64,000 nucleotides of DNA from Mycolicibacterium chubuense (GCF_001044255.1 NZ_JYNX01000062.1:19866-83865), one strand, 5' to 3'. Numbered from the stretch's first letter, positions 6,969 to 15,850 are shown. A program made the numbers and translations. The notes: generated by a model not told the origin, from the sequence alone.

Positions 6969-8807
6969 CTAGATGGGTCTTCCGTCGAATCGGTGGTCGG
7001 AGGTGACCGCGCCGTTGTCGCGCGGCGCCTCGGGGTCGAGGATCGCCGGCCCCAGCGGAATATCGGTGTGCGGCAACGGGATGTCGCCGAACGGAGTCGG
7101 GATCCGATCGGGCGTGCTGACGGTCGGCGCGGCCCGCCCGTCCGCCAGCATGCCGAGTTCGCCGAGCGCATCCCCGTGCCCGGATGCGATCGCGGACATG
7201 CTGTACAGCGACTCGCTGCCCATCGTGTAGTAGTACGAGTGGTCGTCGAAGTCCGGCAGGTTGGAGCCGGGCACCTCCGCATGGAACCGCACGGCGCCGA
7301 ACGACTCCGCCGACGCGTCGTCGCCCAACCCCACCGACACACCCAGCGGATCGGCCAGCGGGCCGTTGAGCACGTCGGCCGCCATGTCGCTGGCACCGAT
7401 CCAGCCGACCGGATCGGTCGAGGCGTTGCCGACGTACACCTGCCCGCCCTGCAGGTTGAAGTCCGCCGCCGAGTGCGCCAGATCCGTTCCCGGACAACCG
7501 ATCAGCACCGCATTGGTGGCTTTCATCCCGCTGCCGGCGAACGCGTCGGCAACCGTCGTCGACCCGTAGGAGTGGCCGAGCACGGTGATGTTCGGCTGTC
7601 CGGCCCCGGTGTGCGTGACGTGCAGGCTGTTGACGTCGCCGGCCAGCAGCGCGCCACCGGCGCGGGCCAGCTCGGGGTTGGCGATACGCGGATCGGTGAA
7701 GCTATCGGGCGCGTCGTAGCCCATCCACATGATGACCGCGTTCTGCTTGGTCGGGTCAGCCTTGCCCATCTGGTCGAGCAGGTTGATGCCGTCATTGCGG
7801 CCGCTGTTGAGCCAGTCCGATTCCAGGCTGCTGCCGGTGCCCGGCACGATCACCCCGATGTTGTCGGCCGTGTCGGGGTTGCCCAGTGCGATGGCCGCGG
7901 TGCCCTGACCGTTGTACGCCAGCGGGTCGTAACCGAACAGGTAGGTCTTGCGCGGCCGCGCCGGGTTGTCGCCCTCGGCCTGATGCTTGAGCCCTTGGCG
8001 GGCCTTGAGCCCGTTCTCATAGGCGATGGCGTCCGCGCGATTGAGCCCGTAGCGCTCCGGGTGGGCAGCCACCTCGTCGGCGCCGACCCCGTTGGCGCTC
8101 GCGGCGTGCTCCACCCGCGCGATGTCACGGTCCATCACCGTGCGGTTGAGCTGGTCACGCACCTCGACGGGCAGCCCGTCGAGATTGCCCAGCCCGCGGG
8201 GCGCGGCATCGGTCAGTCGTTTCCGGTCGGCGTCGCTGAGCGAGTCCCACCACTGCTTGACCTGCTCGGCCGATGCCCCGGGCGGCGGCGGTGCCGGCAG
8301 CGGCGTGCCAGGCGGCGTGGCCGGCGGGACGCCGCCGATCGCGGTGCGCACCGCGCCCGCGGTGGCGGCGTCGATCCGATCGAACAGCTGGAGCAATCGC
8401 TGGATGACCGCGGTGAAGCCGGGTTCGAACTGCTTGAGCAGCGGCGGGAAGATCGGCGCGATCGCGCGACCGTCGTCGGTGACCGTCCACCCCGCGGCCC
8501 GCAGCGTCCCGACGATGCCCACCAACGCGTCGCGGGTGGCCTCGAGTTGAGAGCCTCCGGCGGCCAGCGCCGCCCGCACCGACTCCAACCGAGCCTTCAG
8601 CTGCAGCTGCTCGGTGAGATTCTGCTCGGCCTTGGCGATCGCCGCGTCGCCCGCCGTTCCCCGCCATGCGGCGCGCATCCGGTCCAGTGCTCGGCGCTGC
8701 TCGGTGATCGCGCCGTCGAGATCGGCGATCGTGCCGCCGAGTCGATCCGCGGCCGTCGTCAGGCCCTGCGGATCGGATGCCTCGACCGTCGATACCGTGA
8801 CCGACAA
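6969..8807 (-). CDS. DUF1023 alpha/beta-hydrolase with WXG100-like N-terminus
   Basis: 612 residues. Residues 1-150 are helical, with a central W-x-G ('MRAAWRGTAGDAA', near residue 50) resembling an ESX WXG100 helical hairpin. A Pro-rich linker follows ('PPATPPGTPLPAPPPPGA'). Residues about 280-560 form the DUF1023 hydrolase with 'VIVPGTGSSLESDW' and the nucleophile elbow 'VLGHSYGST' (GxSxG). The family is actinobacterial, thought to contain esterase/lipase-like enzymes, some exported by type VII systems. No Sec signal is visible. The lipoprotein gene follows 2 nt downstream. Confidence 0.85.
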   Translation of the reverse strand: MSVTVSTVEASDPQGLTTAADRLGGTIADLDGAITEQRRALDRMRAAWRGTAGDAAIAKAEQNLTEQLQLKARLESVRAALAAGGSQLEATRDALVGIVGTLRAAGWTVTDDGRAIAPIFPPLLKQFEPGFTAVIQRLLQLFDRIDAATAGAVRTAIGGVPPATPPGTPLPAPPPPGASAEQVKQWWDSLSDADRKRLTDAAPRGLGNLDGLPVEVRDQLNRTVMDRDIARVEHAASANGVGADEVAAHPERYGLNRADAIAYENGLKARQGLKHQAEGDNPARPRKTYLFGYDPLAYNGQGTAAIALGNPDTADNIGVIVPGTGSSLESDWLNSGRNDGINLLDQMGKADPTKQNAVIMWMGYDAPDSFTDPRIANPELARAGGALLAGDVNSLHVTHTGAGQPNITVLGHSYGSTTVADAFAGSGMKATNAVLIGCPGTDLAHSAADFNLQGGQVYVGNASTDPVGWIGASDMAADVLNGPLADPLGVSVGLGDDASAESFGAVRFHAEVPGSNLPDFDDHSYYYTMGSESLYSMSAIASGHGDALGELGMLADGRAAPTVSTPDRIPTPFGDIPLPHTDIPLGPAILDPEAPRDNGAVTSDHRFDGRPI

Positions 8808-8924
8808 ACGCCAACCCCCTCAGCAAAGTCGTTCTCATTATGCCCACTCCCGCACACCCGTCGGCGCACCGATCGGTCCGAAACCGGCCCTCGAGCCTCC
8901 GCCGCCGCCCTAATGTGGTCACTC

Positions 8925-9950
8925 ATGGCACCTGCACAGCGCGAACCCAAAGTCGTCGTCCTCGGGGGCGGATCCTGGGGCACCACCGTGGCGTCCATCT
9001 GCGCGCGGCGGGGTCCGACGCTGCAGTGGGTGCGTTCGCAGGAGACCGCCGATGACATCAACAACCACCACCGCAACACGAAATACCTCGGCAACGAGGT
9101 GGAGCTGGCGGACACCCTGAAGGCGACCACCGACTTCGTCGAGGCCGCCGAGTGCGCCGACGTCATCGTGATGGGGGTGCCGTCGCACGGATTCCGCGGT
9201 GTACTCACCGAACTCGCGTCGACGCTACGGCCGTGGGTGCCGGTGGTGTCGCTGGTGAAGGGGCTGGAACAGGGCACGAACTACCGGATGAGCCAGGTGG
9301 TCGACGAGGTACTGCCCGGCCATCCGGCCGGAATCCTGGCCGGCCCCAACATCGCCCGGGAGGTAGCCGAGGGCTACGCGGCCGCCGCGGTACTGGCCAT
9401 GCCCGACCAGCATCTGGCCGCGAACCTGGCGAACCTGTTCCGCACCAAGCGTTTCCGCACCTACACCACCGATGACGTGGTAGGCGTCGAGATGGCGGGG
9501 GCGTTGAAGAACGTCTATGCGATCGCGGTCGGCATGGGCTACTCACTGGGCATCGGGGAGAACACCCGCGCGATGGTGATGGCCCGCGCCGTGCGCGAGA
9601 TGTCGAAGATGGGCGAGGCGTTGGGCGGGCACCGCGACACCTTCGCCGGGCTCGCCGGCATGGGCGACCTGATCGTGACGTGCACCAGCCAGCGCAGCCG
9701 CAACCGGCACGTCGGCGAACAGCTGGGCGCCGGAAAGCCGATCGACGAGATCATCTCCTCGATGAACCAGGTGGCCGAAGGGGTGAAGGCGTCCAGCGTG
9801 ATCATGTCGTTCGCCGAGGAGCTCGGCATCTCGATGCCGATCGCGCGCGAGGTCGACGGCGTGGTCAACCACGGCTCGACGGTCGAGGACGCCTACCACG
9901 GGCTGATGGTGGAGAAGCCGGGCCACGAAGTCTTCGGGTCCGGCTTCTGA
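8925..9950 (+). CDS. gpsA: Glycerol-3-phosphate dehydrogenase [NAD(P)+]
   Basis: 341 residues. Reduces dihydroxyacetone phosphate to sn-glycerol-3-phosphate for phospholipid synthesis. Rossmann motif 'VVVLGGGSWGTTVA' at the N-terminus; family motifs 'KGLEQGTNYRMSQV', 'LAGPNIAREVAEG', 'EMAGALKNVYAIAVGMGYSL' (catalytic Lys), 'GDLIVTCTSQRSRNR' and a C-terminal helix. The ATG at 8925 gives the normal length; an ATG 12 nt earlier is possible. The same reading frame stays open nearly 2 kb upstream, antisense to the DUF1023 gene; that is a high-GC artefact. Its stop forms TGAGTCA with the stop of the convergent gene. Confidence 0.97.
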   Translation: MAPAQREPKVVVLGGGSWGTTVASICARRGPTLQWVRSQETADDINNHHRNTKYLGNEVELADTLKATTDFVEAAECADVIVMGVPSHGFRGVLTELASTLRPWVPVVSLVKGLEQGTNYRMSQVVDEVLPGHPAGILAGPNIAREVAEGYAAAAVLAMPDQHLAANLANLFRTKRFRTYTTDDVVGVEMAGALKNVYAIAVGMGYSLGIGENTRAMVMARAVREMSKMGEALGGHRDTFAGLAGMGDLIVTCTSQRSRNRHVGEQLGAGKPIDEIISSMNQVAEGVKASSVIMSFAEELGISMPIAREVDGVVNHGSTVEDAYHGLMVEKPGHEVFGSGF

Positions 9951-9951
9951 G

Positions 9952-10494
9952 TCAGTTGAAAAAGGGGTTGGTGCCGTCAGGGCGGGCCAGCAGCGGGTTG
10001 ACCTCGTTGACGATCCAGGACGCCGACGGGCTGACCACGAAACCGGATTGGTTGCGGTTGTCGACGCATGCCGTGAGGGTGCCGTCGCCGCCGCAACTGA
10101 CGTCGCCGAAGCTGAGCCGGGTGTTCGGCGGCAGCGCGTTGACGGGGCCGCCGTAGATCGGGGCGGGCGCCACCGAGAAGCCGGGCACCCCACCGGCCGA
10201 ACCGCTGACCAGGTTGGCGCCCTCCGGGGCGCCGGGCAGCACACCGTTGCAGCCGTAGCCGCCGGAGCGCTGCAGCATGCAGGTCAGGCCGTTGGCGCTG
10301 AACGCGTAGGCGGCGCCGTCGAAGACCGCGTAGTTCTTCGGGTTGGCGGGCGCCCACGCGTTCACGTTAGGGGCCGGCGGCGTCGGCGGCGGAGTGGGCG
10401 GCGCGGGCTGGGCGCCCGCGAGACCGGACGCACTGAGGACACCGGCCGCGGCGACGCACGCAGCACCGAGGAAAGCTCTGCTCGACACGGTCAC
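9952..10494 (-). CDS. Secreted protein, paralog A of a tandem pair
   Basis: 180 residues. Signal peptide 'SRAFLGAACVAAAGVLSAS' with likely cleavage after AGA, then a Pro-rich linker ('PTPPPTPPAP'). The globular part has four cysteines in the pattern 'TCMLQ...YGCNGVLPGAPEGAN' and 'SCGGDGTLTACVDNRNQSGF', suggesting two disulfides. The next gene upstream encodes a clear paralog with the same cysteines and 'YGCNG.LPGAP.GAN' motif. Function unknown; predicted extracellular. Confidence 0.8.
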   Translation of the reverse strand: MTVSSRAFLGAACVAAAGVLSASGLAGAQPAPPTPPPTPPAPNVNAWAPANPKNYAVFDGAAYAFSANGLTCMLQRSGGYGCNGVLPGAPEGANLVSGSAGGVPGFSVAPAPIYGGPVNALPPNTRLSFGDVSCGGDGTLTACVDNRNQSGFVVSPSASWIVNEVNPLLARPDGTNPFFN

Positions 10495-10537
10495 AGCCTA
10501 GATGTCGCCGGAAGGGCCGGCCGCGTTAGCGAGGACC

Positions 10538-11008
10538 TCAGTACGCGTAGCTGCCGGTCGGGCTGATGACGAAGCCGGACTGGTCGACGGTGTTCGTGCA
10601 GGAGGTGATGACGCCGTCGGTGCCGCAGCTGACGGTGCGGAAACTCATCCGGGTGTTGGCCGGCAGCGGCAGCGGGTTGGCCGTCGTGCCGTACATCGGC
10701 CCGTTGGCGTGCCCGAACCCCGGCGGCCCGCCCGCCCAGCCGGTGACGACGTTCGCGCCGCCCGGCGCACCCGGCAGCGATCCGTTGCACCCGTAGCTGC
10801 CGGTCTGGCGGTCCATCACGCACGTCACACCCCCGGGCGCGGCGAACGAGTACCAGGCGCCGTCCGGCGAGGCGAACGGCTGCGGATTGATCGGCGGCAG
10901 CGCGTTGACGTTGAGCGGCGACGGATCGGCGGAGGCGACGGCGGGCGCGGCACACACGGCGGCGGCCGCGACGCCGATCAGGATTCTCGTCAGCACGTCG
11001 CACACCAT
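10538..11008 (-). CDS. Secreted protein, paralog B of a tandem pair
   Basis: 156 residues with signal peptide ('LTRILIGVAAAAVCAAPAVA', cleaved near ASA-DP). The mature domain shares 'TCVMDRQTGSYGCNGSLPGA', 'PPGFG', 'LPANTRMSFRTVSCGTDGVI' and 'QSGFVISP' with the downstream gene, so the two arose by tandem duplication. It lacks the long Pro-rich linker. ATG at 11008; a GTG a few codons in is an alternative. The 43-bp gap to its paralog suggests one transcript. Function unknown. Confidence 0.8.
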   Translation of the reverse strand: MVCDVLTRILIGVAAAAVCAAPAVASADPSPLNVNALPPINPQPFASPDGAWYSFAAPGGVTCVMDRQTGSYGCNGSLPGAPGGANVVTGWAGGPPGFGHANGPMYGTTANPLPLPANTRMSFRTVSCGTDGVITSCTNTVDQSGFVISPTGSYAY

Positions 11009-11061
11009 AAGCGGGTGGCCCCCGGGCGCGCATCGTCAGGGGAGAAAGTCTGACGGTCCCG

Positions 11062-11940
11062 TCAGTACTGGCCGGGCCCCCGACCGGCCATGGCCTCCAG
11101 GCGGGCGATGCGGTCGGCGATCGGCGGGTGGGTCGCGAACAGCTTGCCGATCTTCTCGCCGGAGCGGAACGGGTTGGCGATCATCAAGTGCGCCTGGTCG
11201 GCCAGCTGCGGCTCGGGCGGCAGCGGCGCCCGCTCCACCCCGGCGCTGATCTTGCGCAGCGCGCTGGCCAACGCCAACGGGTCGCCGGTGAGCTCGGCGC
11301 CGGACTGGTCGGCCTGGTACTCCCGCGAGCGGGACACCGCCAGCCGGATGACCGTCGCCGCGATCGGGCCGAGCAGCGAAACCAGAAGGATTGCAAAGGG
11401 ATTCGCGCCGCCCTCGCGGTTGCCGCCGAACATGCTCGCGAAGAACGCGAGGTTGGCCAGCGCGGTGATCACCGACGCCATCGCCCCGGCCACACAGCTG
11501 ATCAGGATGTCGCGGTTGTAGACGTGGGAGAGCTCGTGACCGAGCACCGCGCGCAACTCGCGCTCGTTGAGCATGCCCAGGATGCCCGTCGTGCAGCACA
11601 CCGCGGCGTTGCGCGGGTTGCGACCGGTGGCGAACGCGTTGGGGGCGGCGGTGTCGCTGATGTAGAGCCGCGGCATCGGCTGACGTGCCGTCGTGGCCAG
11701 CTCCCGCACGATCCGGTACATCACCGGCGCCTGCATCTCGGTGACCGGCTGTGCGTGCATTGCGCGCAGCGCCAGCTTGTCGCTGTTGAAGTACACGTAG
11801 GCGTTCATGCCGAGGGCGAACAGCACCGCCAGGAACATGATGTTGCGCCCGAACATCGCGCCGACAGCAACGATCAGACCCGAGAAAACCACCAGCAACA
11901 GGAACGTCTTGGCCCTGTTGGCGTGCGGATGCCAGGTCAT
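11062..11940 (-). CDS. htpX: Membrane zinc protease HtpX
   Basis: 292 residues. M48 integral membrane metalloprotease that degrades misfolded membrane proteins. Two N-terminal transmembrane helices (about residues 11-50), the zinc site 'LGHELSHV' (His135, Glu136, His139), then two hydrophobic segments (about 150-205) and the third-ligand region '[13 protein letters not shown]'. The active site faces the cytosol in characterised homologs. The start at 11940 is fixed by GAGGAGGAA about 8 nt upstream; a 10-residue N-terminal extension is less likely. Corresponds to Rv0563. Confidence 0.96.
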   Translation of the reverse strand: MTWHPHANRAKTFLLLVVFSGLIVAVGAMFGRNIMFLAVLFALGMNAYVYFNSDKLALRAMHAQPVTEMQAPVMYRIVRELATTARQPMPRLYISDTAAPNAFATGRNPRNAAVCCTTGILGMLNERELRAVLGHELSHVYNRDILISCVAGAMASVITALANLAFFASMFGGNREGGANPFAILLVSLLGPIAATVIRLAVSRSREYQADQSGAELTGDPLALASALRKISAGVERAPLPPEPQLADQAHLMIANPFRSGEKIGKLFATHPPIADRIARLEAMAGRGPGQY

Positions 11941-12019
11941 CGCGGGTTCCTCCTCACCACACCTGCACAACTCATTCGCTCATTCAACGCTCGGGGACGC
12001 CGCGCAGGTTCCGCAGTAC

Positions 12020-13027
12020 TCAGCCGTGCCGGTTGATCGTGTAGTCGACCAGCGTGGCCAGCGCCTGACGGCCGGGGCCGTCGGGCAGCGCGGCGAGCTC
12101 CTCCTCGGCCTGCCGGGCGTACCCGGCCACCGTCTCCTTGGCCCTGGTGATGCCCTGCGAGGAGCGCAGCAGGCGCAGCGCCTCGGCCACGTCGGCGTCG
12201 TCGTCGAGTGGACGGGCCAGCAGTTCCCGCAGCCGGTCGGCGTCGGGCCCCGTCTCGCGCAGCGCGTAGAGCACCGGCAGCGTGTGCACGCCCTCCCGCA
12301 GATCGGTGCCGGGGACCTTGCCGGACTCGTCGGGGTCGCTGTCGATGTCGATGATGTCGTCGGAGATCTGGAACGCGGTGCCGACGATCCCGCCGAGCCG
12401 GCTCAGCCGCTCGATCTGATCGTCGTCGGCGCCCGAGAACGTCGCACCGAAGCGGCCCGACGCCGCGATCAGGCAGGCCGTCTTCTCGTAAACCACCTTC
12501 AGGTAGTGCTCGACCTCGTCGACGTGCTCGGCGACGCCGCGGGTCTCCCGCATCTGGCCCGTGACCAGCAGCGCGAAGGTGTCGGCGATGATCCGCACGG
12601 CGTCCGGGCCCAGCCTGCTGACCAGGCGTGATGCCGTCGCGAACAGGTAATCCCCCGCCAGGATCGCGATGTTGTTGCCCCACCGGGCGTTGGCGCTGAC
12701 CGCCCCGCGACGCACCTGCGCCTCGTCCATGACGTCGTCGTGGTACAGCGTCGCCAGGTGCACCAGCTCGATGACCGCGCCCGCGACGGTGACCTGCCAG
12801 GCGTCCGGTTCCGGGCCGAGCTGGGCCGACAACACCGTGAACAGCGGGCGGAACCGCTTGCCGCCGGCCTCGAACAGATGCGTGACGGCCTCGGCCATCA
12901 ACTCGTCGGCGCGGCCGAGTTCCTCCGACATGAGCGTCTCGATCCGGGCCACTCCGTCACGGACGTCCTGGGCGAACTCGGCATCGCCGAAGTCCACTCC
13001 CGCCACCACGTTCGCCGGTGTCCTCAC
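12020..13027 (-). CDS. grcC1: Polyprenyl diphosphate synthase (GrcC1-type)
   Basis: 335 residues. Trans-isoprenyl diphosphate synthase: both aspartate-rich motifs are present, 'DDVMD' (about residues 97-101) and 'DDIIDID' (about 225), with 'GGKRFRP' for isopentenyl diphosphate binding. It sits head-to-head with menJ at a distance of 21 bp, and in H37Rv the neighbour of menJ is likewise grcC1 (Rv0562). Supplying the menaquinone side chain is therefore the likely role, though chain length cannot be judged from sequence. The GTG start gives the family N-terminus, and upstream in-frame codons are antisense to menJ. Confidence 0.92.
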   Translation of the reverse strand: MRTPANVVAGVDFGDAEFAQDVRDGVARIETLMSEELGRADELMAEAVTHLFEAGGKRFRPLFTVLSAQLGPEPDAWQVTVAGAVIELVHLATLYHDDVMDEAQVRRGAVSANARWGNNIAILAGDYLFATASRLVSRLGPDAVRIIADTFALLVTGQMRETRGVAEHVDEVEHYLKVVYEKTACLIAASGRFGATFSGADDDQIERLSRLGGIVGTAFQISDDIIDIDSDPDESGKVPGTDLREGVHTLPVLYALRETGPDADRLRELLARPLDDDADVAEALRLLRSSQGITRAKETVAGYARQAEEELAALPDGPGRQALATLVDYTINRHG

Positions 13028-13033
13028 ACAGCC

Positions 13034-13041
13034 AACATACT
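13034..13041. promoter_or_regulatory. Overlapping divergent -10 elements for grcC1 and menJ
   Basis: Only 21 bp separate the two start codons. CATACT (13036-13041, + strand) ends 7 nt before the menJ ATG. TATGTT (13039-13034, minus strand) ends 6 nt before the grcC1 GTG. Both spacings fit leaderless mycobacterial transcripts starting at the first base of the codon. The two -10 boxes overlap, so transcription in the two directions may be mutually exclusive. Confidence 0.5.
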
Positions 13042-13048
13042 GGGAGTC

Positions 13049-14269
13049 ATGGAGACGAGCGCTGACCTGGTCGTCGTCGGCGCCGGGCCGGCTGGTTCGT
13101 CGGCCGCGGCGTGGGCCGCGCGCGCCGGGCGCGAGGTACTGGTCATCGACGCGGCGTCGTTCCCGCGCGACAAGGCGTGCGGCGACGGCCTGACCCCGCG
13201 GGCGGTGGCCGAGATGCGGCGGCTGGGCCTCGGCGGGTGGCTGGACGGCCGGATCACCCACCACGGTTTGCGGATGTCGGGCTTCGGCGCCGACGTGGAG
13301 ATTCCGTGGCCGGGTCGGTCGTTCCCGCCGCTGTCGAGCGCAGTGCCACGCACGGAACTCGACGAGCGTATCCGGCTGGTGGCCGTCGACGACGGCGCGA
13401 AGATGAAGTTGGGCGTCAAAGCGGTTGACGTGCAGCGCGATTCGACTGGCCGGGTGTCGGCGGTGATGCTCGACTCCGGTGAGGTGGTGCGCTGCGCGGA
13501 CCTGATCGTCGCCGACGGGGCACGGTCGACACTGGGCCGGGCGCTGGGCCGCGAGTGGCACAAGGACACCGTCTACGGCGTCGCGATCCGCGGCTACATC
13601 GCGACCCCGCGGCACGACGAACCGTGGATCACGTCGCACCTGGAGCTGCGCTCACCGGCCGGCGAGGTGCTGCCCGGTTACGGCTGGATCTTCCCGCTCG
13701 GTACCGGCGAGGTGAACATCGGCGTCGGCGCGCTGGCGACGTCGAAGCGGCCCGCCGACGCGGCGCTGCGGCCGCTGATGAACCACTACACCGCGCTGCG
13801 TCGCGACGAGTGGGGCTTCGACGGTGATCCACGGGCCGGGCGCTCGGCGCTGCTGCCGATGGGCGGCGCGGTGTCCGGCGTGGCCGGGCCGAACTGGATG
13901 CTGATCGGGGACGCCGCGGCGTGTGTGAACCCACTCAACGGCGAGGGCATCGACTACGGCCTGGAGACCGGGCGGCTGGCCGCGGAGATGCTGGGCTCGG
14001 GCGACTACTCGCAGGCCTGGCCGGCAGTACTGCATGCGCACTACGCGCGTGGCTTCTCGATCGCGCGCCGGCTGGCGCTGCTGCTGACGTTCCCCCGGTT
14101 CCTGCCGGCCACGGGACCGGTCGCGATGCGGTCGTCGGCGTTGATGACGGTGGCCGTGCGGGTGATGGGCAACTTCGTCACCGACGAGGACGAGGACGTG
14201 GTGGCCCGGGTGTGGCGCGGCGCAGGCCGGCTGTCGGGCCGCGTGGACGCCCGCCGCCCGTTCACGTGA
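13049..14269 (+). CDS. menJ: Menaquinone beta-isoprene reductase MenJ
   Basis: 406-residue flavoprotein of the geranylgeranyl-reductase family. MenJ (Rv0561c) saturates the beta isoprene unit of menaquinone-9. Visible: N-terminal FAD site 'DLVVVGAGPAGSSAAAWAA', 'FPRDKACGDGLTPRAVAEM', the second flavin motif 'WMLIGDAAACVNPLNGEGID' and 'GYGWIFPLGTGEVNIGVG'. The C-terminus has a hydrophobic helical part, consistent with membrane association. Likely leaderless from a shared divergent promoter with grcC1. The small downstream gene overlaps its stop by 4 nt. Confidence 0.93.
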   Translation: METSADLVVVGAGPAGSSAAAWAARAGREVLVIDAASFPRDKACGDGLTPRAVAEMRRLGLGGWLDGRITHHGLRMSGFGADVEIPWPGRSFPPLSSAVPRTELDERIRLVAVDDGAKMKLGVKAVDVQRDSTGRVSAVMLDSGEVVRCADLIVADGARSTLGRALGREWHKDTVYGVAIRGYIATPRHDEPWITSHLELRSPAGEVLPGYGWIFPLGTGEVNIGVGALATSKRPADAALRPLMNHYTALRRDEWGFDGDPRAGRSALLPMGGAVSGVAGPNWMLIGDAAACVNPLNGEGIDYGLETGRLAAEMLGSGDYSQAWPAVLHAHYARGFSIARRLALLLTFPRFLPATGPVAMRSSALMTVAVRVMGNFVTDEDEDVVARVWRGAGRLSGRVDARRPFT

Positions 14270-14676
14270 CGTCCGTGTACCGGGCGCCGATGCGGTCGCG
14301 CCGAGACGACATCGACGCGCACGCGGGGGTGGAGCGCGGCCTGCGGGAGGGTCTGTGCGGGTTCGGCCGCTTCGACGTCCCGGCGCGGCGGGTGTCACGC
14401 TTCGCCGAGGTGCCCGACGGGTCGTTCGTGTGGACCCGCGACGGCGACGGGCTGTTCTGGCTGGGCCGGCTGACCGGACCGTACGTCTACGACGCCGACG
14501 GCGAAGACGTCGACCTCGTGCACGTCCGGCCGTGCCGCTGGCGGGATACGCCGCTGGTCGAAATGCGCTGTCCGTCGGCTGTTCTCGCGACGTTCGCCCG
14601 AGGCGGGCGCAACTTCCAGCAGATCCACGACGCAGACGTCGGCGTGGAATCGGCGCGCCTGTGGGAGCAGGACTAG
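14266..14676 (+). CDS. Conserved small protein coupled to menJ
   Basis: 136 residues, not recognised with certainty. The sequence is rich in beta-strand-like stretches: 'GSFVWTRDGDGLFWLGRLTG', 'VDLVHVRPCRWRDTPLVEM' and 'VLATFARGGRNFQQIHD'. These recall PUA/EVE-like barrels, but that is an impression only. The GTG start overlaps the menJ stop as GTGA, so it is translationally coupled and may serve the quinone pathway or merely share the transcript. No signal peptide or membrane helix. Its stop shares CTAG with the convergent esterase. Confidence 0.7.
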   Translation: MTSVYRAPMRSRRDDIDAHAGVERGLREGLCGFGRFDVPARRVSRFAEVPDGSFVWTRDGDGLFWLGRLTGPYVYDADGEDVDLVHVRPCRWRDTPLVEMRCPSAVLATFARGGRNFQQIHDADVGVESARLWEQD

Positions 14677-15737
14677 CCGCTCCTCAACGAGTGGGCGAAG
14701 CCGCTGACGTCGCGGACGCTGGCGGCGAATACCTCCGGCATCGCGCTCGCCAGCAACAGATCTCCCCCGTGGCAGGTACCCGCGACCACCCGCCCGACGG
14801 TCGGCACGCCCGCCCGCAGCAGCCTGCGGTAGTACTGCAGCCCCTCGTCGCGAAGCGGGTCGAGTTCGTTGACCGAGATGACATGCGGTGGCAGTCCGGC
14901 CAACTCGTCGTCGGTCGCCACGTACGCCCAGCACGCCGCGTCGTCGACATGGCGCCCGTCCGGATCGTACAGCGAGCCGAGGATGGCCAACTGCTCACGG
15001 CTGATGAAGTATTCGTCGTTCTCCACCAGCGACGGCAGCTCGTCGCCCGCGTCGAGCCACCGGTTGGAGATGAACGGGCACTGCGCGTAGAAGCCCGCGA
15101 TCCGGTCGATCCATCCCTCGCGTTTCGCCTTGTGCGCCAGGGTCAATGTCAGGTTCCCGCCGCCGGATTCTCCGGAAACCACGATGTGGCCGACGCCGAG
15201 TTCGCCGCGCTGCTCGTCGACCCAGCGAGCGGCCGAGGCGCAGTCGTTGAGACCCGCCGGGTACGGGTGCGGACCGAGTTTGCCGCCGGAGTTGCGGAAT
15301 TCGACGCCGATGACGACGAGGCCCGTCGCGGCCAGATGCTCGCGCAGCCGGACGTACGGCATATCGGCGGCGCTGGCGATCGCCATGCCGCCACCGTGCA
15401 GATGCACGATCGCCGGCAGCGGACCGGACGCGTCGGTTGGCCGGCTGATGAAGAGCGTGACGTCGTTGCCGTCGGCGCCGGTGATCGTCGTCGTGATGGT
15501 CGTGACGCCCGCCGGCGGCGCGATGTCCTGGGCGAGGGCGTCGAAGATGGCGCCGATGCCCTGCTCGCTCATCGTCGCGTAGGCGAGGCGCTCCGCCAGC
15601 GGGGAGTCGACGCCGAGGCCGGACGACGGCAGCCGCTCGGTCAGACCGAAAGCGGCCAGGGCGGCGACCATCCGCGGATCGGAGCGGGGGTCGGTGGCGA
15701 GGGTGGCATCGGGATCGGCGCGGCGTCCGTGCAGCAT
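14673..15737 (-). CDS. HSL-type alpha/beta-hydrolase (esterase/lipase)
   Basis: 354 residues of the hormone-sensitive-lipase (Lip) family common in mycobacteria. Oxyanion motif 'HLHGGGMA', nucleophile elbow 'VSGESGGGN' (Ser), catalytic Asp in 'NELDPLRDEG' and His in 'AGTCHGGD'. No signal peptide. The ATG at 15737 is preferred over upstream in-frame codons because the region further up forms a dispersed palindrome. Probably hydrolyses short acyl esters or a xenobiotic; the natural substrate is unknown. It is downstream of menG on the same strand, 134 bp away. Confidence 0.9.
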   Translation of the reverse strand: MLHGRRADPDATLATDPRSDPRMVAALAAFGLTERLPSSGLGVDSPLAERLAYATMSEQGIGAIFDALAQDIAPPAGVTTITTTITGADGNDVTLFISRPTDASGPLPAIVHLHGGGMAIASAADMPYVRLREHLAATGLVVIGVEFRNSGGKLGPHPYPAGLNDCASAARWVDEQRGELGVGHIVVSGESGGGNLTLTLAHKAKREGWIDRIAGFYAQCPFISNRWLDAGDELPSLVENDEYFISREQLAILGSLYDPDGRHVDDAACWAYVATDDELAGLPPHVISVNELDPLRDEGLQYYRRLLRAGVPTVGRVVAGTCHGGDLLLASAMPEVFAASVRDVSGFAHSLRSG

Positions 15738-15787
15738 GGTCGTGACGCTAACGGGAATGGGTGTGCGGCCGGGCGGCTTTCGCGGGG

Positions 15788-15850
15788 CGCGAACGTGCGC
15801 GAACTCGCGGAAATGGGCGGCGTGTTGCCCGCAGACACGCACGCTCGCGG
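15788..15850. repeat. Dispersed palindrome family 2, copy A
   Basis: Imperfect inverted repeat. The right arm 15831-15850, GCAGACACGCACGCTCGCGG, is identical over 20 nt to the right arm of the copy at 34277-34338. The left arm is GCGCGAACGTGCGCG. It lies in the gap between menG and the esterase gene. Confidence 0.7.

Noticed and set aside
6993-8924. Very long open frame on the + strand ahead of gpsA
   Set aside because: It is antisense to the DUF1023 hydrolase and the lipoprotein gene. Its translation is Arg/Gly/Val-rich with no domain, a normal by-product of high GC third positions.
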